Of a stretch of DNA of 64,000 bases, positions 23,567-36,425 are shown piece by piece. Numbering within the stretch: position 1 is the first letter of the stretch; each line of letters opens with the position of its first letter. A program made the translations under genes and the position numbers. The notes under the pieces are model-generated. The model did not search any database. It had not been told where the DNA came from and was given only the letters and a program-made list of their open reading frames with translations. The DNA is from Isoperla grammatica (Eukaryota > Arthropoda > Insecta > Plecoptera > Perlodidae): contig OX246747.1 of assembly GCA_945910005.1 (NCBI GenBank), positions 35,374,622-35,438,621 of the forward strand. The letters run 5' to 3'.

Positions 23567-24120
23567 ATGTTGTGTCGACATATTTATAGAAGGTTGGCTA
23601 GTACCCAAGAATGACAAGTATATATTAATGATCTATACCTGTTAACAAGCACACTGGATAGTTTCTTCACGAAAACATGTAGGCCTACATCTAAATCTTG
23701 GGGATGATGCGCAAGCAAGGATCTTCACCAAATTCCATTTCGTCCACACCAATTTCGGCCACATTTCAGCAAAAGATTGGCTAGTACCCAGAAATAAATG
23801 ATCAATACCTGTCAACAAGTACTTTTATAGATGGAGAATCGACGATGCCGGCAGACTGCATTGTTTCTTTACGAAGATCATGCAGTCACAAATCATGGCA
23901 AGGCAATTTACCAATTCCCTAGGTCGACGGTCACGGAAGATACACGAGTCAACAATGCAGGCTGACTGCATTGTTTCTTTACGAAGATCATGCAGTCACA
24001 AATGATGGCAGGGCAATCTACCAATTCCCTAGGTCGACGTTCACGGTAGATGGGTGATATCGTGTACCTATAGACGGTTGTTTGTTTGGTCATTGTTGGT
24101 TTTTGTTTGTGAATTGGTCT

Positions 24121-24262
24121 CAGGTCTTCGTGATGTCGACATGGGACTCGCCATGCACGATCCATTGCATACTATATACTACCTGAGGATGAAAGGTTTC
24201 AGAACAGTCCTCCAAGAGGCATGTTGACATTCTCTTTCTTTTAGTAGCAAGATCGGATGCAC
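24121..24262. other. 142-bp segment present in U2 and U3, absent from U1
   Basis: After gaattggtctcagg, U2 and U3 (41151-41284) carry a stretch with cttcgtgatgtcgacatggg. U1 goes straight to atcggatcggatgcacgcac near 4706. A deletion in U1 explains this most simply, since cggat repeats flank the break. Confidence 0.75.
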
Positions 24263-24559
24263 GCACTGATGCACGCACGATGGTGAAGTAAAGTTCTGTG
24301 TGTGTTAAAAGGTTGTTGGTTGGTTGGTACAATCAAGATTGTATATAGGCCTATAATGTTCTGTAAGAGAACCATCCACACCAAGATGCAATCAACTTGG
24401 CAGATATGTTACCTGCTTCACATTGAAGGTAGAGATACAGACCATAACGAACAAGGGATGAATCTTCGGATGACGACGAATGGCAACGACATCGTCGTGA
24501 AGGGTGGGTTCTGTGAGACGGTGTTTATCTTGTCGGGGGTGTACTTTGATGACGATGTA

Positions 24560-24860
24560 AAGTACCACTTCAAGTGCACACGCACTGACGCACGCATCTT
24601 GACGCACGCATCTCTGATGGCGATGTAGAGTACCACTTTAGTGAGTACCACTTCAAGGACACACGCACTGACGCACGCATCTTGACGCACGCATCTCTGA
24701 TGGCGATGTAGAGTACCACTTCAGTGAGTACCACTTCAAGGACACACGCACTGACGCACGCATCTTGACGCACGCATCTCTGATGGCGATGTAGAAGAGA
24801 AGCTTCAGTGAGCTACGTTCTCTGGTAGGTTTCAAGGACACACGCACTGACGCACGCACA
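24560..24860 (+). repeat. 83-bp minisatellite, U2
   Basis: About four copies with exact 83-bp spacing, almost all of the gagtaccacttcagtgag subtype. The second subtype dominant in U1 appears only at the 3' end. Confidence 0.93.
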
Positions 24861-25129
24861 CTTCTTCGGCTGCCTTTCTCCTCTTCCTTGAGGACGAAGC
24901 TAATCTTGTAGTTTGATAGAATGGCGATCAACTTCTCTCATGTGACGTCATATTAAGTTGGCCCGTACAACAACCTGCCGATCCATGTAGAATGTGTTGG
25001 CGGAGACAACATCTTGTTTGTCCCTTTGGATGTGCTGATATCAAATGTGCTTGTTTATTGCATTGCGGACAGTGCGAGTGACACCACAACATAATATTAG
25101 AGGTTGCGCAACTATACGGCATGTGAAAC

Positions 25130-26520
25130 TAAAATATAAATATTTGGTTTTGATAAAAATTGCTATTTTGCAACACGGCACGATACAAACAGAGGTGTTA
25201 TAGAATGTAGGCTACCATTTCCATAACTACTCGAAATAAACAACATTTTTAACAAAATAGATGATGTTGTCGTTATTTAATTGACACGGTCCTATCGATA
25301 GATCGAGTTTCGTTCATGTTTTCGACCTATCGATTGTTGATAGTCAAAGTCGTTGAGATACTCTGGCGGAGGCTCGTGGTACTACAACCAGCTGCCTAGC
25401 TTGTAAGTTCGTTTGGACACCGCTAGGGGTTTTTGAGTTGTGAGCGGACGTGGTATTGATTTAGGGGGCCGTGATGAAATAAACAATAAATAACAAAACA
25501 TATTGACTTTAAGGGGGGACAACACTGAAAATCCTAACTTCTGTTCTATGGCAACAATTTAACTGAAACTTGTTGAACGCACCAAACACTAACCTAAAGT
25601 TATTGCAGTATTTTTTTTTTTTTTGTAATACTTATATTTTTTTTTATTGACATTGTTGTGGTTTTTACAACAATGCACACCGGGAAAAGGATTACATGAG
25701 AACCAATTGAGATATTCAAGTTTTGTAAAGTGTTATTTGAAGTTATGTAGACAAGCAATGAAATGATGCATCACCACTTTGAACCTGTGTTTTTTATGGA
25801 GGTTATAAATTTTTAACTTTTAACATTTTTATATAAAAAAAAAAAAAAAAATTGTAAATAAAAAAAAAATACTTTTTACAAAGATAGAAACTTGGCCATG
25901 CATCATTTCATCTTAATGGCATTGGAGAACATACACACAAAAACTTATTAGATTTGGGTCACTAGTTTAGAAGATATGAATTTCTCCATACTGAATTGTG
26001 TAGGAAAAACGCTTCCTTCAGAAATAGCTTCCAAAGTTTGCATTTTAGGGCAAACACGCAGCGCATACATCCACAAGAATATAGATATGAGTATGCTATA
26101 TGAATGATATTATTTCCTTTGTGTTTTAAATCGATTGTTAATAGTATAAACAATTTAATAATAATAAAAAAAAAAAATTGTAGATTGAATTTTTTTGTTG
26201 TTAAATGATGAGATTTTCAGTGTTGTCCCCCCTTAAAGATTATCCCCATGGTGGTGGCTCGTAGGACTCCAAAGCACACCACAATCGATAAGTCGAAATA
26301 TACAGGTAAAAAAATAATCGATAATCGACATTGCTACAATAATACTTAAATCACTTCTTTCTATTATTTGTTTATTACAAGTTGTTATGGAAATGTGACA
26401 GAACATCAAAATTGTTTTTACAAAATAGACACACCTAGTATTGCATCTCCTTTTAACTCTTTATTAAAAGATATCAAAAGTGTTTAATATATTCTATGTT
26501 TCTTCATGGTGGGTGGATAC
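25130..26520. mobile_element. Foldback element, U2, interrupted by a MITE
   Basis: Same arms as 6297-6960, with accatttccataactactcg at 25213 and tgtttattacaagttgttat near 26370. The internal TTTAA of U1 (near 6680) is the insertion site of the 720-bp element at 25513-26232. Removing that insert restores the U1 arrangement. Confidence 0.62.
25513..26232. mobile_element. 720-bp MITE with TTAA target duplication (piggyBac-type)
   Basis: A perfect 21-bp terminal inverted repeat begins GGGGGGACAACACTG at 25513-25533 and is mirrored at 26212-26232. TTAA flanks both sides (25509-25512 and 26233-26236), and U1 has the empty site with a single TTTAAAG near 6680. TTAA duplication is the hallmark of the piggyBac superfamily. 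The interior is A/T-rich, has an internal inverted pair (gaaatgatgcat near 25759, atgcatcatttc near 25899), and encodes no transposase, so it is non-autonomous. Confidence 0.9.
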
Positions 26521-26537
26521 GTTTTTAGTTCAAGAGC

Positions 26538-26875
26538 TACAACGGAGAGAGCGATCAGGCTTGTAGGATTTCCACGCGGTCGAGGAGGTAAGAATGAGTG
26601 TATTCGTCTACAGTACAACAGTACAACGGAGAGACCGATGATCAGGCTTGAAGGAGTTTCCGGCTGTCACGAGTTGGTAAGAAGTTGACGTCTGCAATAC
26701 AACTGCTGTTACAACGGAGAGAGCGATCAGGCTTGTAGGAAATTCAGGCAGTCTTGGAGGTAGAAATGTGGATACGTCTGCAGTACAACGTTACAACGGA
26801 GAGAGCGATCAGGCTTGTAGGAAATTCAGGCGGTGAGATTGAGGAGGAAAAGAATGTCCAAGAGAAACCAAACTG
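26538..26875 (+). repeat. ~85-bp minisatellite, U2 (four copies)
   Basis: Copies start at 26538, 26622, 26710 and 26792. Two fewer than in U1, with a gaaattcaggcggt ending in the last copies. Confidence 0.9.
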
Positions 26876-27602
26876 GTTGTATCGCAATGTCCAACCGACG
26901 GTGGTAACTTCTTCACACACACAGTCGCTCGTCTCAGAAACGATAAACATATTTCTCCATACAACTAGTAGGTACTAGTAGGCTACTAGGTACTAGTACC
27001 TACGTGACATCGATATTGCCATCAAATTGAGCACGGACACACTTCCTTCAACGACAGACAGAATTCCTTTGCAAAAGGAAGTCAGTCAGTACCGGTAATC
27101 AAGCAAGCCACACAGTAATGCTCTGTTTGTCTTGGGTGCACAACCAACACATAGCTGAGCTATAGGCCCTACCCTTACGTCAGGCACACATCAATCATGT
27201 CGTAATGCTTCTACATTCTTTTGATGGCCAACAGGTGGGTGTTGTTGTTGTACCAACATATTCTTTCTTCCTCCAAAACTGATTGAAATAAGAAACAGAT
27301 GATTCGAGTCCGTTCGATGTACCATACTTCATTTCTTTAAAAAAGTATCTAGAAAGTAACATGTTTCTCCTCGAACAATGTTTGCTTCTAGGCGTAAGGG
27401 GGAGCGTTCACACACACGTAGGGGATGAAATACCACCATTATCGAAAGAAAATGTCACGTCCATTTGGGAGGAGCCGAACATCATAGTTTGCTTGTGACG
27501 TCACCTCACACATCTGGTTGAAATGACCTCGTCCATGTGTGATTGTGATTGTTTTGTCGGCAATGACGTCACGCATATTGACAGAGCTCTCGTTACGTAC
27601 GA

Positions 27603-28297
27603 CGCGCCATCCTCGTTGGTCTCTTTTTCCTCGGTTCTGATTGGTGGTTCTGGTGATGCTTTATCGACGTCATCTTTGACGGGTGTCCACTTGTTACTCA
27701 GGTCCTAAATGTCGTCCATGTTCTAGAACAAATGTACCTAACGCGCCATCCTCGCTGGTCTCTTTTTCCTCGGTTCTGATTGGTGGTTCTGGTGATGCTT
27801 TATCGACGTCATCTTTGACGGGTGTCCACTTGTTACTTGGGTCCTAAATGTCGTCCATGTTCTAGAACAAATGTACCTAACGCGCCATCCTCGCTGGTCT
27901 CTTTTTCCTCGGTTCTGATTGGTGGTTCTGGTGATGCTTTATCGACGTCATCTTTGACGGGTGTCCACTTGTTACTCGGGTCCTAAATGTCGTCCATGTT
28001 CTAGAACAAATGTACCTAACGCGCCATCCTCGCTGGTCTCTTTTTCCTCGGTTCTGATTGGTGGTTCTGGTGATGCTTTATCGACGTCATCTTTGACGGG
28101 TGTCCACTTGTTACTCAGGTCCTTAATGTCGTCCATGTTCTAGAACAAATGTACCTAACGCGCCATCCTCGTTGGTCTCTTTTTCCTCGGTTCTGATTGG
28201 TGGTTCTGGTGATGCTTTATCGACGTCATCTTTGACGGGTGTCCACTTGTTACTCAGGTCCTTAATGTCGTCCATGTTCTAGAACAAATGTACCTGA
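27603..28297 (+). repeat. 139-bp minisatellite, U2 (five copies)
   Basis: Copies start at 27603, 27742, 27881, 28020 and 28159, at exactly the U1 spacing and number. Copies vary at a few positions, such as tactcgggtcct versus tactcaggtcct and cctcgctgg versus cctcgttgg. Confidence 0.97.
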
Positions 28298-29345
28298 CGT
28301 CGTCCTTGCCTCACACTATTGACCACGATCTCTTTCTCAGAGTGCAAAATCTCGTCCACTTTCTAGACAACGGATAGGCCCAACGTAGACGAAGGAGTGC
28401 AGCATGCATGTTATTTCACATGTTGCACAGTGGATGGTCAGGTGTTACTCACACGTTCATTTTCATGGCGTCAAGATGTGTCACGTTTTAGGCATCATAT
28501 CTTTCTGTAATAACAGTTTTGAACAAGTTCTTGAAAAATTCTTTCACTACTTAAATTATAGCCACGATTGCAAAACACACAATTTCTGTTCTGGGTAAGC
28601 GTCGCTTCTCTGACGCCGTTTTTGTAAATTCCATAATGTTGCTCTGTCGATATCGATAAAGAGGTAGGCCTAAACCCATTTCAACGACGCCATTTTCTTA
28701 CACGAGACGATCAACCGATAATCCCAATCTGAAGTCCTTCAAATTCTTCTTCGGTCCAACAAAAGCTCTCAAATCGTTAACTTCAGCAGCAAAAGAACAC
28801 CACATGATATTAATGAATTCTCATATTGACGGTTCCTGTATTTATATATTATGTATCCACCACAGACAGTTTACAATAGGCCTATTCAATCACATGATTG
28901 AAAATTAAATTTGTTATCTTCATCACGAGGTATTTTTTTTTTCTCCTCTCCTTGTGAATCTTTATTGGCTTTCCCATCCAGTCATTCTACCACAATAATT
29001 GAACGGCAAACGTTTTTTTTGAAACCTGACCGACACAATTCCAGCAGCACAGACGATCCTAAACCTACATTATAACTTGCAACAACACAACACGTTCGGT
29101 AAGAGTACGACGAGAGAGAGCGATATTGTTTGTGGGTGTAGCAAAATTCCAATTCCACGTTCCAAAATATTTCTTAAACTCATCCGTTTTTCCTCAGCCT
29201 ACTACCGACGTCTCTAACACAAGGAAGTAACACAATCATGATAACATTCTTGGCCACAGTAAATTTAACGATGGATGTCTTCGTCTATGTATCGATGCTT
29301 CATAGGCCTATATATATATATGGGGATCCACACTTGAGAATAACA

Positions 29346-29361
29346 CCCCCCCCCCCCCCCC
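29346..29361. repeat. Poly-C tract (16), U2
   Basis: Counterpart of the tract at 9948-9964, one base shorter. Confidence 0.98.
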
Positions 29362-29364
29362 AAC

Positions 29365-29905
29365 TTATGCAAACAATATGTTTTTCATGAAGAACTGACT
29401 CTTCCAGCACAGACAACGATGACACCTAAGAACTACTCCAAAATATTTTTTAGACAATTGTCTGAAGAACTGACCCTTCCAGCAAAGACAAAGCTGACCC
29501 CTAAGAACTACTCCAAAATTATCTTTTTGACTGTTATTTGACCTGAACCTTTCAGCAAAGACGAAGCTGACACCTCACAATGACTCAAAATATCTTTTTG
29601 ACAATTATTTCACCTGAACCTTCCAGCAAAGACGAAGCTGACACCTAAGTACTCCAAAATTATCTTTTTGACAATTATTTGACCTGAACCTTCTAGCAAA
29701 GACGAGGCTGACACATCCAAATGACTCAAACATATCTTTTTGACAATTGTCTGAAGAACTGACCATTCCAGCAAAGATACATCCAAATGACTCAAACATA
29801 TCTTTTTGACAATTGTCTCAAGAACTGACCATTCCAGCAAAGATACATCCAAATTACTCAAAATATGTTTTTGACAATTGTCTGAACCTGAACCTTCCAG
29901 CAAAG
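29365..29905 (+). repeat. ~70-bp minisatellite, U2 (about 7-8 copies)
   Basis: Same family as 9970-10795. The identical central copies expanded in U1 are missing here, so the expansion arose by unequal exchange or slippage in U1 or contraction in U2. Confidence 0.94.
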
Positions 29906-30394
29906 ACAAAGCTAGGCTATAAACCGCTTTCTAGGCTAGTTGGTGAGAGATAAGGTAGAGAGGTTATTACAGGCTACTCAATTCCAATTCTTCTTAACTG
30001 GAGATGAAGCGCAAATCCGTAGTAGGTGGATAGCTTCATAGTAATCACGACAAAGACAAAAGTTTCACATTCACTTCACATAGATGATTGTAGAGTATCT
30101 CATTTGTGCCCATTAAATAGTATCAACACAAAGACGGGGACAAACACATTCACACTTTGGCACGATCACAGTAGTTAATTGGAATGGAACCAGGGAGGAA
30201 GTTGTTGCGTCAATCTGGCGACGACTCGTGAATCAACCAATCACTCGCGCGGGTCTCGTCTGTTAGGCGTCGTGACGTCATATAACATGAAGGGTAGACG
30301 GCGATGTTGTCAACACAAGCGGTCGTCGCCATACCTAACTCTGAACAGACCGTGGAAACGTACAGGAGTTTCCATAGAAAACACGTTTATGAAA

Positions 30395-30655
30395 CCCGTT
30401 TACAACCCACTTTTGCGTTCGTGAGCCCGCGGGAACGCGAACCGATATTATCCACATAAAATACATATACAACCCATTTACAACCGTTTACAACCCACTT
30501 TTGCGTTCGTGAGCCCGCGGGAACGCGAACCGATATAATCCACATAAAACCCATATAAAACCCATTTACAACCGTTTACAACCCACTTTTGCGTTCGTGA
30601 GCCCGCGGGAACGCGAACCGATATAATCCACATAAAACCCACATACCTACAACCC
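30395..30655 (+). repeat. 88-bp palindromic minisatellite, U2 (three copies)
   Basis: The palindromic core is at 30425, 30513 and 30601, with the same spacing as in U1 and two copies fewer. Confidence 0.96.
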
Positions 30656-31930
30656 ACTCTTGTTGGACAAGCTGTGATAAAAACACGCAGCAAAGACTCG
30701 CGCCAATACGGATTGTAAAAACAATCACTCAATTGTCTTCTCCATTCCGTTACGAACAGGATTTCGTTTGAGTGCATGTTCTAGGGTTGTTGTCAGTGTT
30801 CTAAGAGCGTGTTCTTTTCCATGTGTTATGATACCCCCCCCCCCCCCCCCCCCTCAAGGAAGAAGGACCAAGAACGAATCAGGAAACACATAAGGAGATG
30901 CTTTGTTTGACTGACTGTAGGAGTGGGGGCTACTACTACGGATTGTAAAAATCACTCAATTGTCTTCTCCATTCCGTTACCAACAGGATTTCGTTTGGGT
31001 GCATGAGGGTTGTTGTGAGTGTTCTAAGAGCGTGTTTGATTCTCCATGTGTTGTGATCCCCCCCCCCCCCCCCCACGGAAGACAGACCAAGCACGACGAA
31101 TCAGGAAACACATTAGCAGATTCTTTGTTCGACTGACTGTAGGAGTGGGGGCTACTAGTACGGATTGTAAAAATCACTCGATTGTCTGTCTTCTCCATTT
31201 CCAACAGAATTTTTTGTTTGGGTGCATGTGTTCTAGGGTTGTGTGAGTGGTGTACTGTATTATTGCAGACGCATATAAGGAGATTCTGTTTGACTGACGG
31301 TAGGAGTGGAGGCTAGTAGTGGTGTACTGTGTTCTTGCAGATACATTGCAGACGGACATAAAGGAGATTCTGTTTGACTCTAGGAGTGGGGGCTACAAGT
31401 GTACCGTGTTCTTGCAGATACATTGCAGACGGACATAAGGAGATTCTGTTTGACTGACTGTAGGAGTGGAGTGGGGGTTACTAGTGGTGTACTGTGTTCT
31501 TGGAGACATATTGCAGACGGACATAAGGAGATTCTGTTTGACTGACTGTAGGAGTGGGGGCTACTAGTACGGATTGTAAAAATCACACAATTGTCTGTCT
31601 TCTCCATTTCCAACAGAATTTTGTTTGGGTGCATGTGTTCTAGGGTTGTGTGAGTGGTGTTATAAGAGCGTGTTCTGTTCCATGTGTTGTTATATGACCC
31701 CCCCCCCCCCCCCTCCCACGGAAGAAGGACCAGAAAGCCTCAGAAAACACATTTGGAGAATCTGATTGACTGACTGTAGGAGTGGAGTGGAGGCTACTAG
31801 TGGTGTACTATGTTCTTGCAGACATATTACAGACGGACATAAGGAGATTCTGTTTGACTGTAGGAGTGGGGGCTACTAGTGTAGCCTACTGTGTTCATGC
31901 AGACACATTGCAGACAAACATTAGGAGATG
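30656..31930 (+). repeat. Poly-C-bearing complex array, U2
   Basis: Same family as 11726-13230, with C tracts at 30834-30853 (20), 31058-31074 (17) and 31698-31713 (16). Between 31240 and 31560 several short sub-units lacking a C tract (gacattcggacataaggaga-type words) are inserted or retained. Confidence 0.9.
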
Positions 31931-33190
31931 TTGTGGAACGTATTGGTTTGGTTTGCCGCGTGTGCCGTGTCTGACAGTTACGACCTGGCTCCATGTTGAA
32001 TATCAACCTGGCAGTGGTGACGTAAGTGACCAACGGTTTAGCTTCTTAGACAATCAATCAATCAATGTGACCCAAGATCAAGATGACAAGGGTACACAAA
32101 ATTTTCCACCCCCCCGTCCGTTCGTTCGTTTCACCAAAACCGCAGATAACATTTCGAACGAGGTGCCCCTGCCCTAGCTTGGCTAAATCTTTCGTTAACT
32201 AGTCGCTGCAGGAAAGAGAACATGTACAAGGAGAAGTCTTTCAACAAAAAACAACAAGAAAAATTTAAAAAAAAAACTCGACGACTGGACTGTCTAGCGC
32301 TGCGTGTTTGTCCTATTTATTCGCCAACGTATGCTATACAAAAGAACAGTCTTAATGTAACACACGGAGATCTGTTCGAATCTTTGTCGTCAAGTCTTGT
32401 ACCTATATAAGAAAGAAGTCTTGTCCCGAATTATGAAAACCGGTTCGGGGAGAACATACACTCTCGGTTGACGCGTTGGAATTGGGTTTAGTTAACATTC
32501 GAGAATTTTTTTTAAAATTCGTTTCCTTTACTTTGTTTTGGGTTGTTAAAAGCGAGTGCTCGAATGCAGCAGAGTCTCGATTTGGCCGATGGTTGTTGCG
32601 TTGTTGTTCACTATAAACGTTTTTTTTTTTTTTCAGAAAGAAACACATTGTCAATTTATTCGCCAACGTATCACACTACCATGCTACACAAAACAACCGT
32701 CATAGCGTTACACACGAGATCTATTCGAACCTTTGTCGTCATAAATAATTTGTGTCTTGTATATAAGAAAAAGTGTCCCGAGTTACGAAAAAACCGGTTC
32801 GGGGACAATTACGAGACCTTTGGTTGACTTGTTGGACGAGAAATTTTTTAATATTCGTTTCGTTTATCTTCCACATTGTTTTGAGCTGTTAAAAATGAAT
32901 GCTTAAATGCAGCAGGGTCTCGATTTGGCCGGTATAGTAGTTGCGTTGTTGTTCACTACTATCAATTTTTTTTGTTTTTTTTTCAAAAAACACAAAACTA
33001 TCGTCGTCAGTACACGGGAAAAAGTTGTAACACGAGTTATAGTAGAACCGACAGTTAGAGAGCACAAAACACTATTGTACAAAGTCCATCATGTTGCACT
33101 TTTTATGTTGCTCCGTGTACTGCGCGCGTGCGTGATACTGTCCGATTTATACCGTGCGCTATGGTAGCCAACAGCCTAGCCACAAAGGTA
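31931..33190. repeat. Segment with two to three ~300-360-bp diverged repeats, U2
   Basis: Counterpart of 13231-14820 with one internal unit lost. It has long T runs near 32626-32634 and 32964-32982. No gene is recognised. Confidence 0.72.
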
Positions 33191-33499
33191 CATTTAGGGC
33201 TGAGAGAAAACTGTTAAAAACGTTTATTTTTTCGAATATCTCGCGTTTAAACGTTTAAACGTAACATCCCGACTGTTCACAAAATGATAACAAACAAAAA
33301 ATAATTTACAATGTTCGCGCAAAAAACATGTTCAACGAAATAACACGGTGATTTATAATAATATTCTTTGTTGATTATGTTCTTCTCCACATTTGGGTCC
33401 TGCTGTCCACAGTAATTTTGGCTCCACACGCTAGGCTATGCCTTATCGGCTCGTCAAAGAGCTGTGACATCGGGAAAATCTAGGTATGAATTAGGTTAT

Positions 33500-33544
33500 G
33501 GGGGGCGGGGGTGGCGGGGGAGGGGGATTGTTAGGGGGGGGGGG
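33500..33544 (+). repeat. G-rich tract, U2
   Basis: Same layout of G runs as 15122-15170 with small length changes. Confidence 0.9.
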
Positions 33545-33666
33545 TATAAGACACGGTTAAACATACATGAATAATATTGTTCACGTTCATTTTCGCACGG
33601 GCGTTTACACGTTTAAACGTTCCCGCGACTCAGCCCTATAATAAACATCACATACTGTATAATGAC

Positions 33667-33677
33667 GGGGGGGGGGG
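33667..33677 (+). repeat. Second G-rich tract, U2
   Basis: Eleven G at the position of the U1 tract at 15290-15309. Confidence 0.9.
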
Positions 33678-33711
33678 TTCTCGCGCTTTTGGCCCTGTCA
33701 TACAGTCGGCT

Positions 33712-34031
33712 GCGGTTGGCCAACCTTTGTTCGACCTTGGCCAATCCTTGTCCGACCTTGGCCAACGTTTGTCCGACCTTGACCAATTTTTGTCTGACCT
33801 TGGCCAACCATTGTCCGAGCTGGGCCAACCATTGTCCGAGCTGGGCCAACCATTGTCCGAGCTGGGCCAACCTTTGTCCAACCTAGCCAACCTTTGTCCA
33901 ACCTTGACCAACCATTGTCCGACCTTGACCAATGTTTGTCCGACCTTGACCAACCATTGTCCGACTTTGTCCAACGTTTGTCCGACCTTGACCAACCATT
34001 GTCCGACCTTGTCCGTCCTTTGTCCGACGTA
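33712..34031 (+). repeat. 21-bp minisatellite, U2
   Basis: About 15 copies of the unit at 15408-15635. A subtype ttgtccgagctgggccaacc is tripled at 33802-33868. Overlapping open frames of up to 151 codons (33577-34032 plus, 33648-34091 minus) translate as LSDLDQP-like and related heptads in different frames, which identifies them as repeat artefacts. Confidence 0.95.
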
Positions 34032-34160
34032 AGGGGGCGTGAAAACGACTCGCAAACAAGCGGACGAAGGGTTGATAGCTGGCACTACCAACCCTGAAGG
34101 TCGCAGTACTACCCCCTAGAATCTCTGGACGACGGTTGTGATCGTGGCGTAGCCACCAAT

Positions 34161-34636
34161 GAGTCAATTCCCCACCCTAGAGCGTTTGGTTGATTTACAC
34201 ACAGACAACATCGGGTTAATTCCACACCCTAGAGCGTTTGGTTGATTTAGACCACAGACAACATCGAGTCAATTCCCCACCCTAGAGCGTTTGGTTGATT
34301 TACACCACAGACAACATCGAGTCAATTCCCCACCCTAGAGCGTTTGGTTGATTTACACCACAGACAACATCGAGTCAATTCCCCACCCTAGAGCGTTTGG
34401 TTGATTTACACCACAGACAACATCGAGTCAATTCCCCACCCTAGAGCGTTTGGTTGATTTACACCACAGACAACATCGAGTCAATTCCCCACCCTAGAGC
34501 GTTTGGTTGATTTACACCACAGACAACATCGAGTCAATTCCCCACCCTAGAGCGTTTGGTTGATTTACACCACAGACAACATCGGGTCAATTCCCCACCC
34601 TAGAGCGTTTGGTTGATTTACACCACAGACAACATC
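34161..34636 (+). repeat. 53-bp minisatellite, present only in U2 (nine copies)
   Basis: Copies start with gagtcaattccccaccct at about 34161, 34213, 34266, 34319, 34372, 34425, 34478, 34531 and 34584. The inner ones are identical. U1 has one copy of the seed word, so the array arose after U1 and U2 separated or was lost from U1. Confidence 0.96.
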
Positions 34637-34814
34637 GAGTCGACATTTTACCAATGATCCGAATGAGAACGCTCACAGGCCGTAAAACGGTGTCTTGGAA
34701 AGCGGACGAAGGGTTGACTTACGAAAGGTATTTCAATGTCCAGTCAGAAACTTCAAATGATCACATTGCGAAGTTCGACAAGCAAATTTGGCCCTGATAT
34801 CGCCGCACCCATAC

Positions 34815-35150
34815 TATAGGAGGTGTGATTGAATTTTCTAATAGGGAACGAATTGAAAGAATGTCCCACTAAAACGAAAAGTATTGGATTGGTGATTATA
34901 AGGAGGGATGATTGAATTTTCCAATATGGAAAGAATTGAAAGAATGTCCCACAAAGAAACAAAAAGTATTGGATTGGTGATTATAAGGAGGTGTGATTGA
35001 AGTTTCCAATATGGGTAGAATTGAAAGAATGTCCCACTAGAACGAAAAGTATTGGATTGGTGATTATAAGAAGGTATGATTGAAGTTTCCAATAGGGAAA
35101 GAATTGAAAGAATGTCCCACAAGAACGAAAGGTATTGGATTGGTGATAAT
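34815..35150 (+). repeat. 83-bp A/T-rich minisatellite, U2 (four copies)
   Basis: Same unit as 15965-16480 with two copies fewer. Confidence 0.94.
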
Positions 35151-35175
35151 TAATTATTGTCTCTTTTCACGATGC

Positions 35176-35530
35176 CAACGGCCAATAAAAACACATCAAA
35201 CTGGGCTTGAAAAGACAGATAAAATAAGGTACTTAGTGCTTTCACTTGGCATTGAAATACCGGCCCAGAATCAGTATCTAGCTACTAAACAAGATAACGG
35301 CCAGTAAAAACACATCAAACTGGACTTAAAAAGACAGTTAAATTTAGGTATCTACTTGGCACTTTAGCTGGACATTGAAATACCGGCCCAGAATCAAGTT
35401 CTAGCTACTAAACAAGATAACGGCCAATAAAAACACATCAAACTGGGCTTAAAAAGACAGTTAAATTTGGTATCTACTTGGCACTTTAGCTGGACATTGA
35501 AATACCGGCCCTGAGTGACGACCCTCGTCA
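35176..35530 (+). repeat. ~121-bp minisatellite, U2 (three copies)
   Basis: Copies begin near 35178, 35298 and 35421. The array is cut to three units compared with eight in U1. Confidence 0.95.
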
Positions 35531-35704
35531 ATCTAGCAACTAAACATAGCTCGCTGCATAGCCTTCATTCTCCCCAACCCTATTAGAGGGTTCAGTCGTG
35601 TTTTTACATCTATAATAACGGACAAAGATGAAACTAATTAGAATGTTCTCTGATCGTTTTTAGAGACTAAGATTTGTTCTAGTCATCTATTTACATGATT
35701 GCTC

Positions 35705-36425
35705 ATCACTTCGTGTATTTATACATAGATTTTCGTTTTCGAAAAAGTTTTGGTACTCAGGTTTTTGGAACAAATCAGTTCGCGACAAAATTTGTCTGTG
35801 ACATGTGTTGGTTTTGATGTTGATCGACGAGTTCTGGTGAAGGTAGTTGCAACTTTGCGAAAGACTGTCCAGAGAGAAAAGAGATTAGTTCGTGTCTTTA
35901 TAGATACATTTTCGTTTTCGAAAAAGTGTAGGTACTAAGGTTTTTGGGACAAATTAGTTTGTGACAATTTGTGAATGACATGTGATAATTTTGACGTCGC
36001 ACGAGTTCTGGTGAAGGTAGTTGCAACTTTGCGAAAGACTGTCCAGAGAGAAAAGAGATAAGTTCATGTTTTTATAGATGCATTTTCGTTTTCCAAAAAA
36101 TAAGGATAGTCAGGATTTTGGGACAAATCAGTTCGCGACAAAATTTGTGTGTGACATGTGATTGTTTTGACGTTGATCGACGAGTTCTGGTGAAGGTAGT
36201 TGCAACTTTGCGAAACACTGTCAGAGAGAATAGAAATTTTAAACATACATTTTTGTTTTCCAAAAAGTTAAGGTACTCGGGTTTTTGGGACCAATTAGCA
36301 CGTGACAACTGACACATTTGTGTGTGACATGTGAGAATTTCGATGGAACAAAACGGGGCACATTTCTGGTGAAGGTAGTTGCAGCTTTGTGCCAAACACT
36401 TGCGTCAGAGAATGGTGGTGATGTG
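35705..36425 (+). repeat. ~160-180-bp minisatellite, U2 (four copies)
   Basis: Counterpart of 17640-18330 with the same number of copies and several small deletions. Confidence 0.92.

Noticed and set aside
23409..23645. Signal-peptide-like frame followed by cysteine/valine run
   Set aside because: It begins with TTG, the cysteine/valine run is the translated TG tract, and U1 is frameshifted.
33577..34032. 151-codon frame with LSDLDQP-like heptads, and a 147-codon frame on the other strand
   Set aside because: The 21-bp repeat keeps several frames open on both strands at once. The peptide changes with frame and differs in U1.
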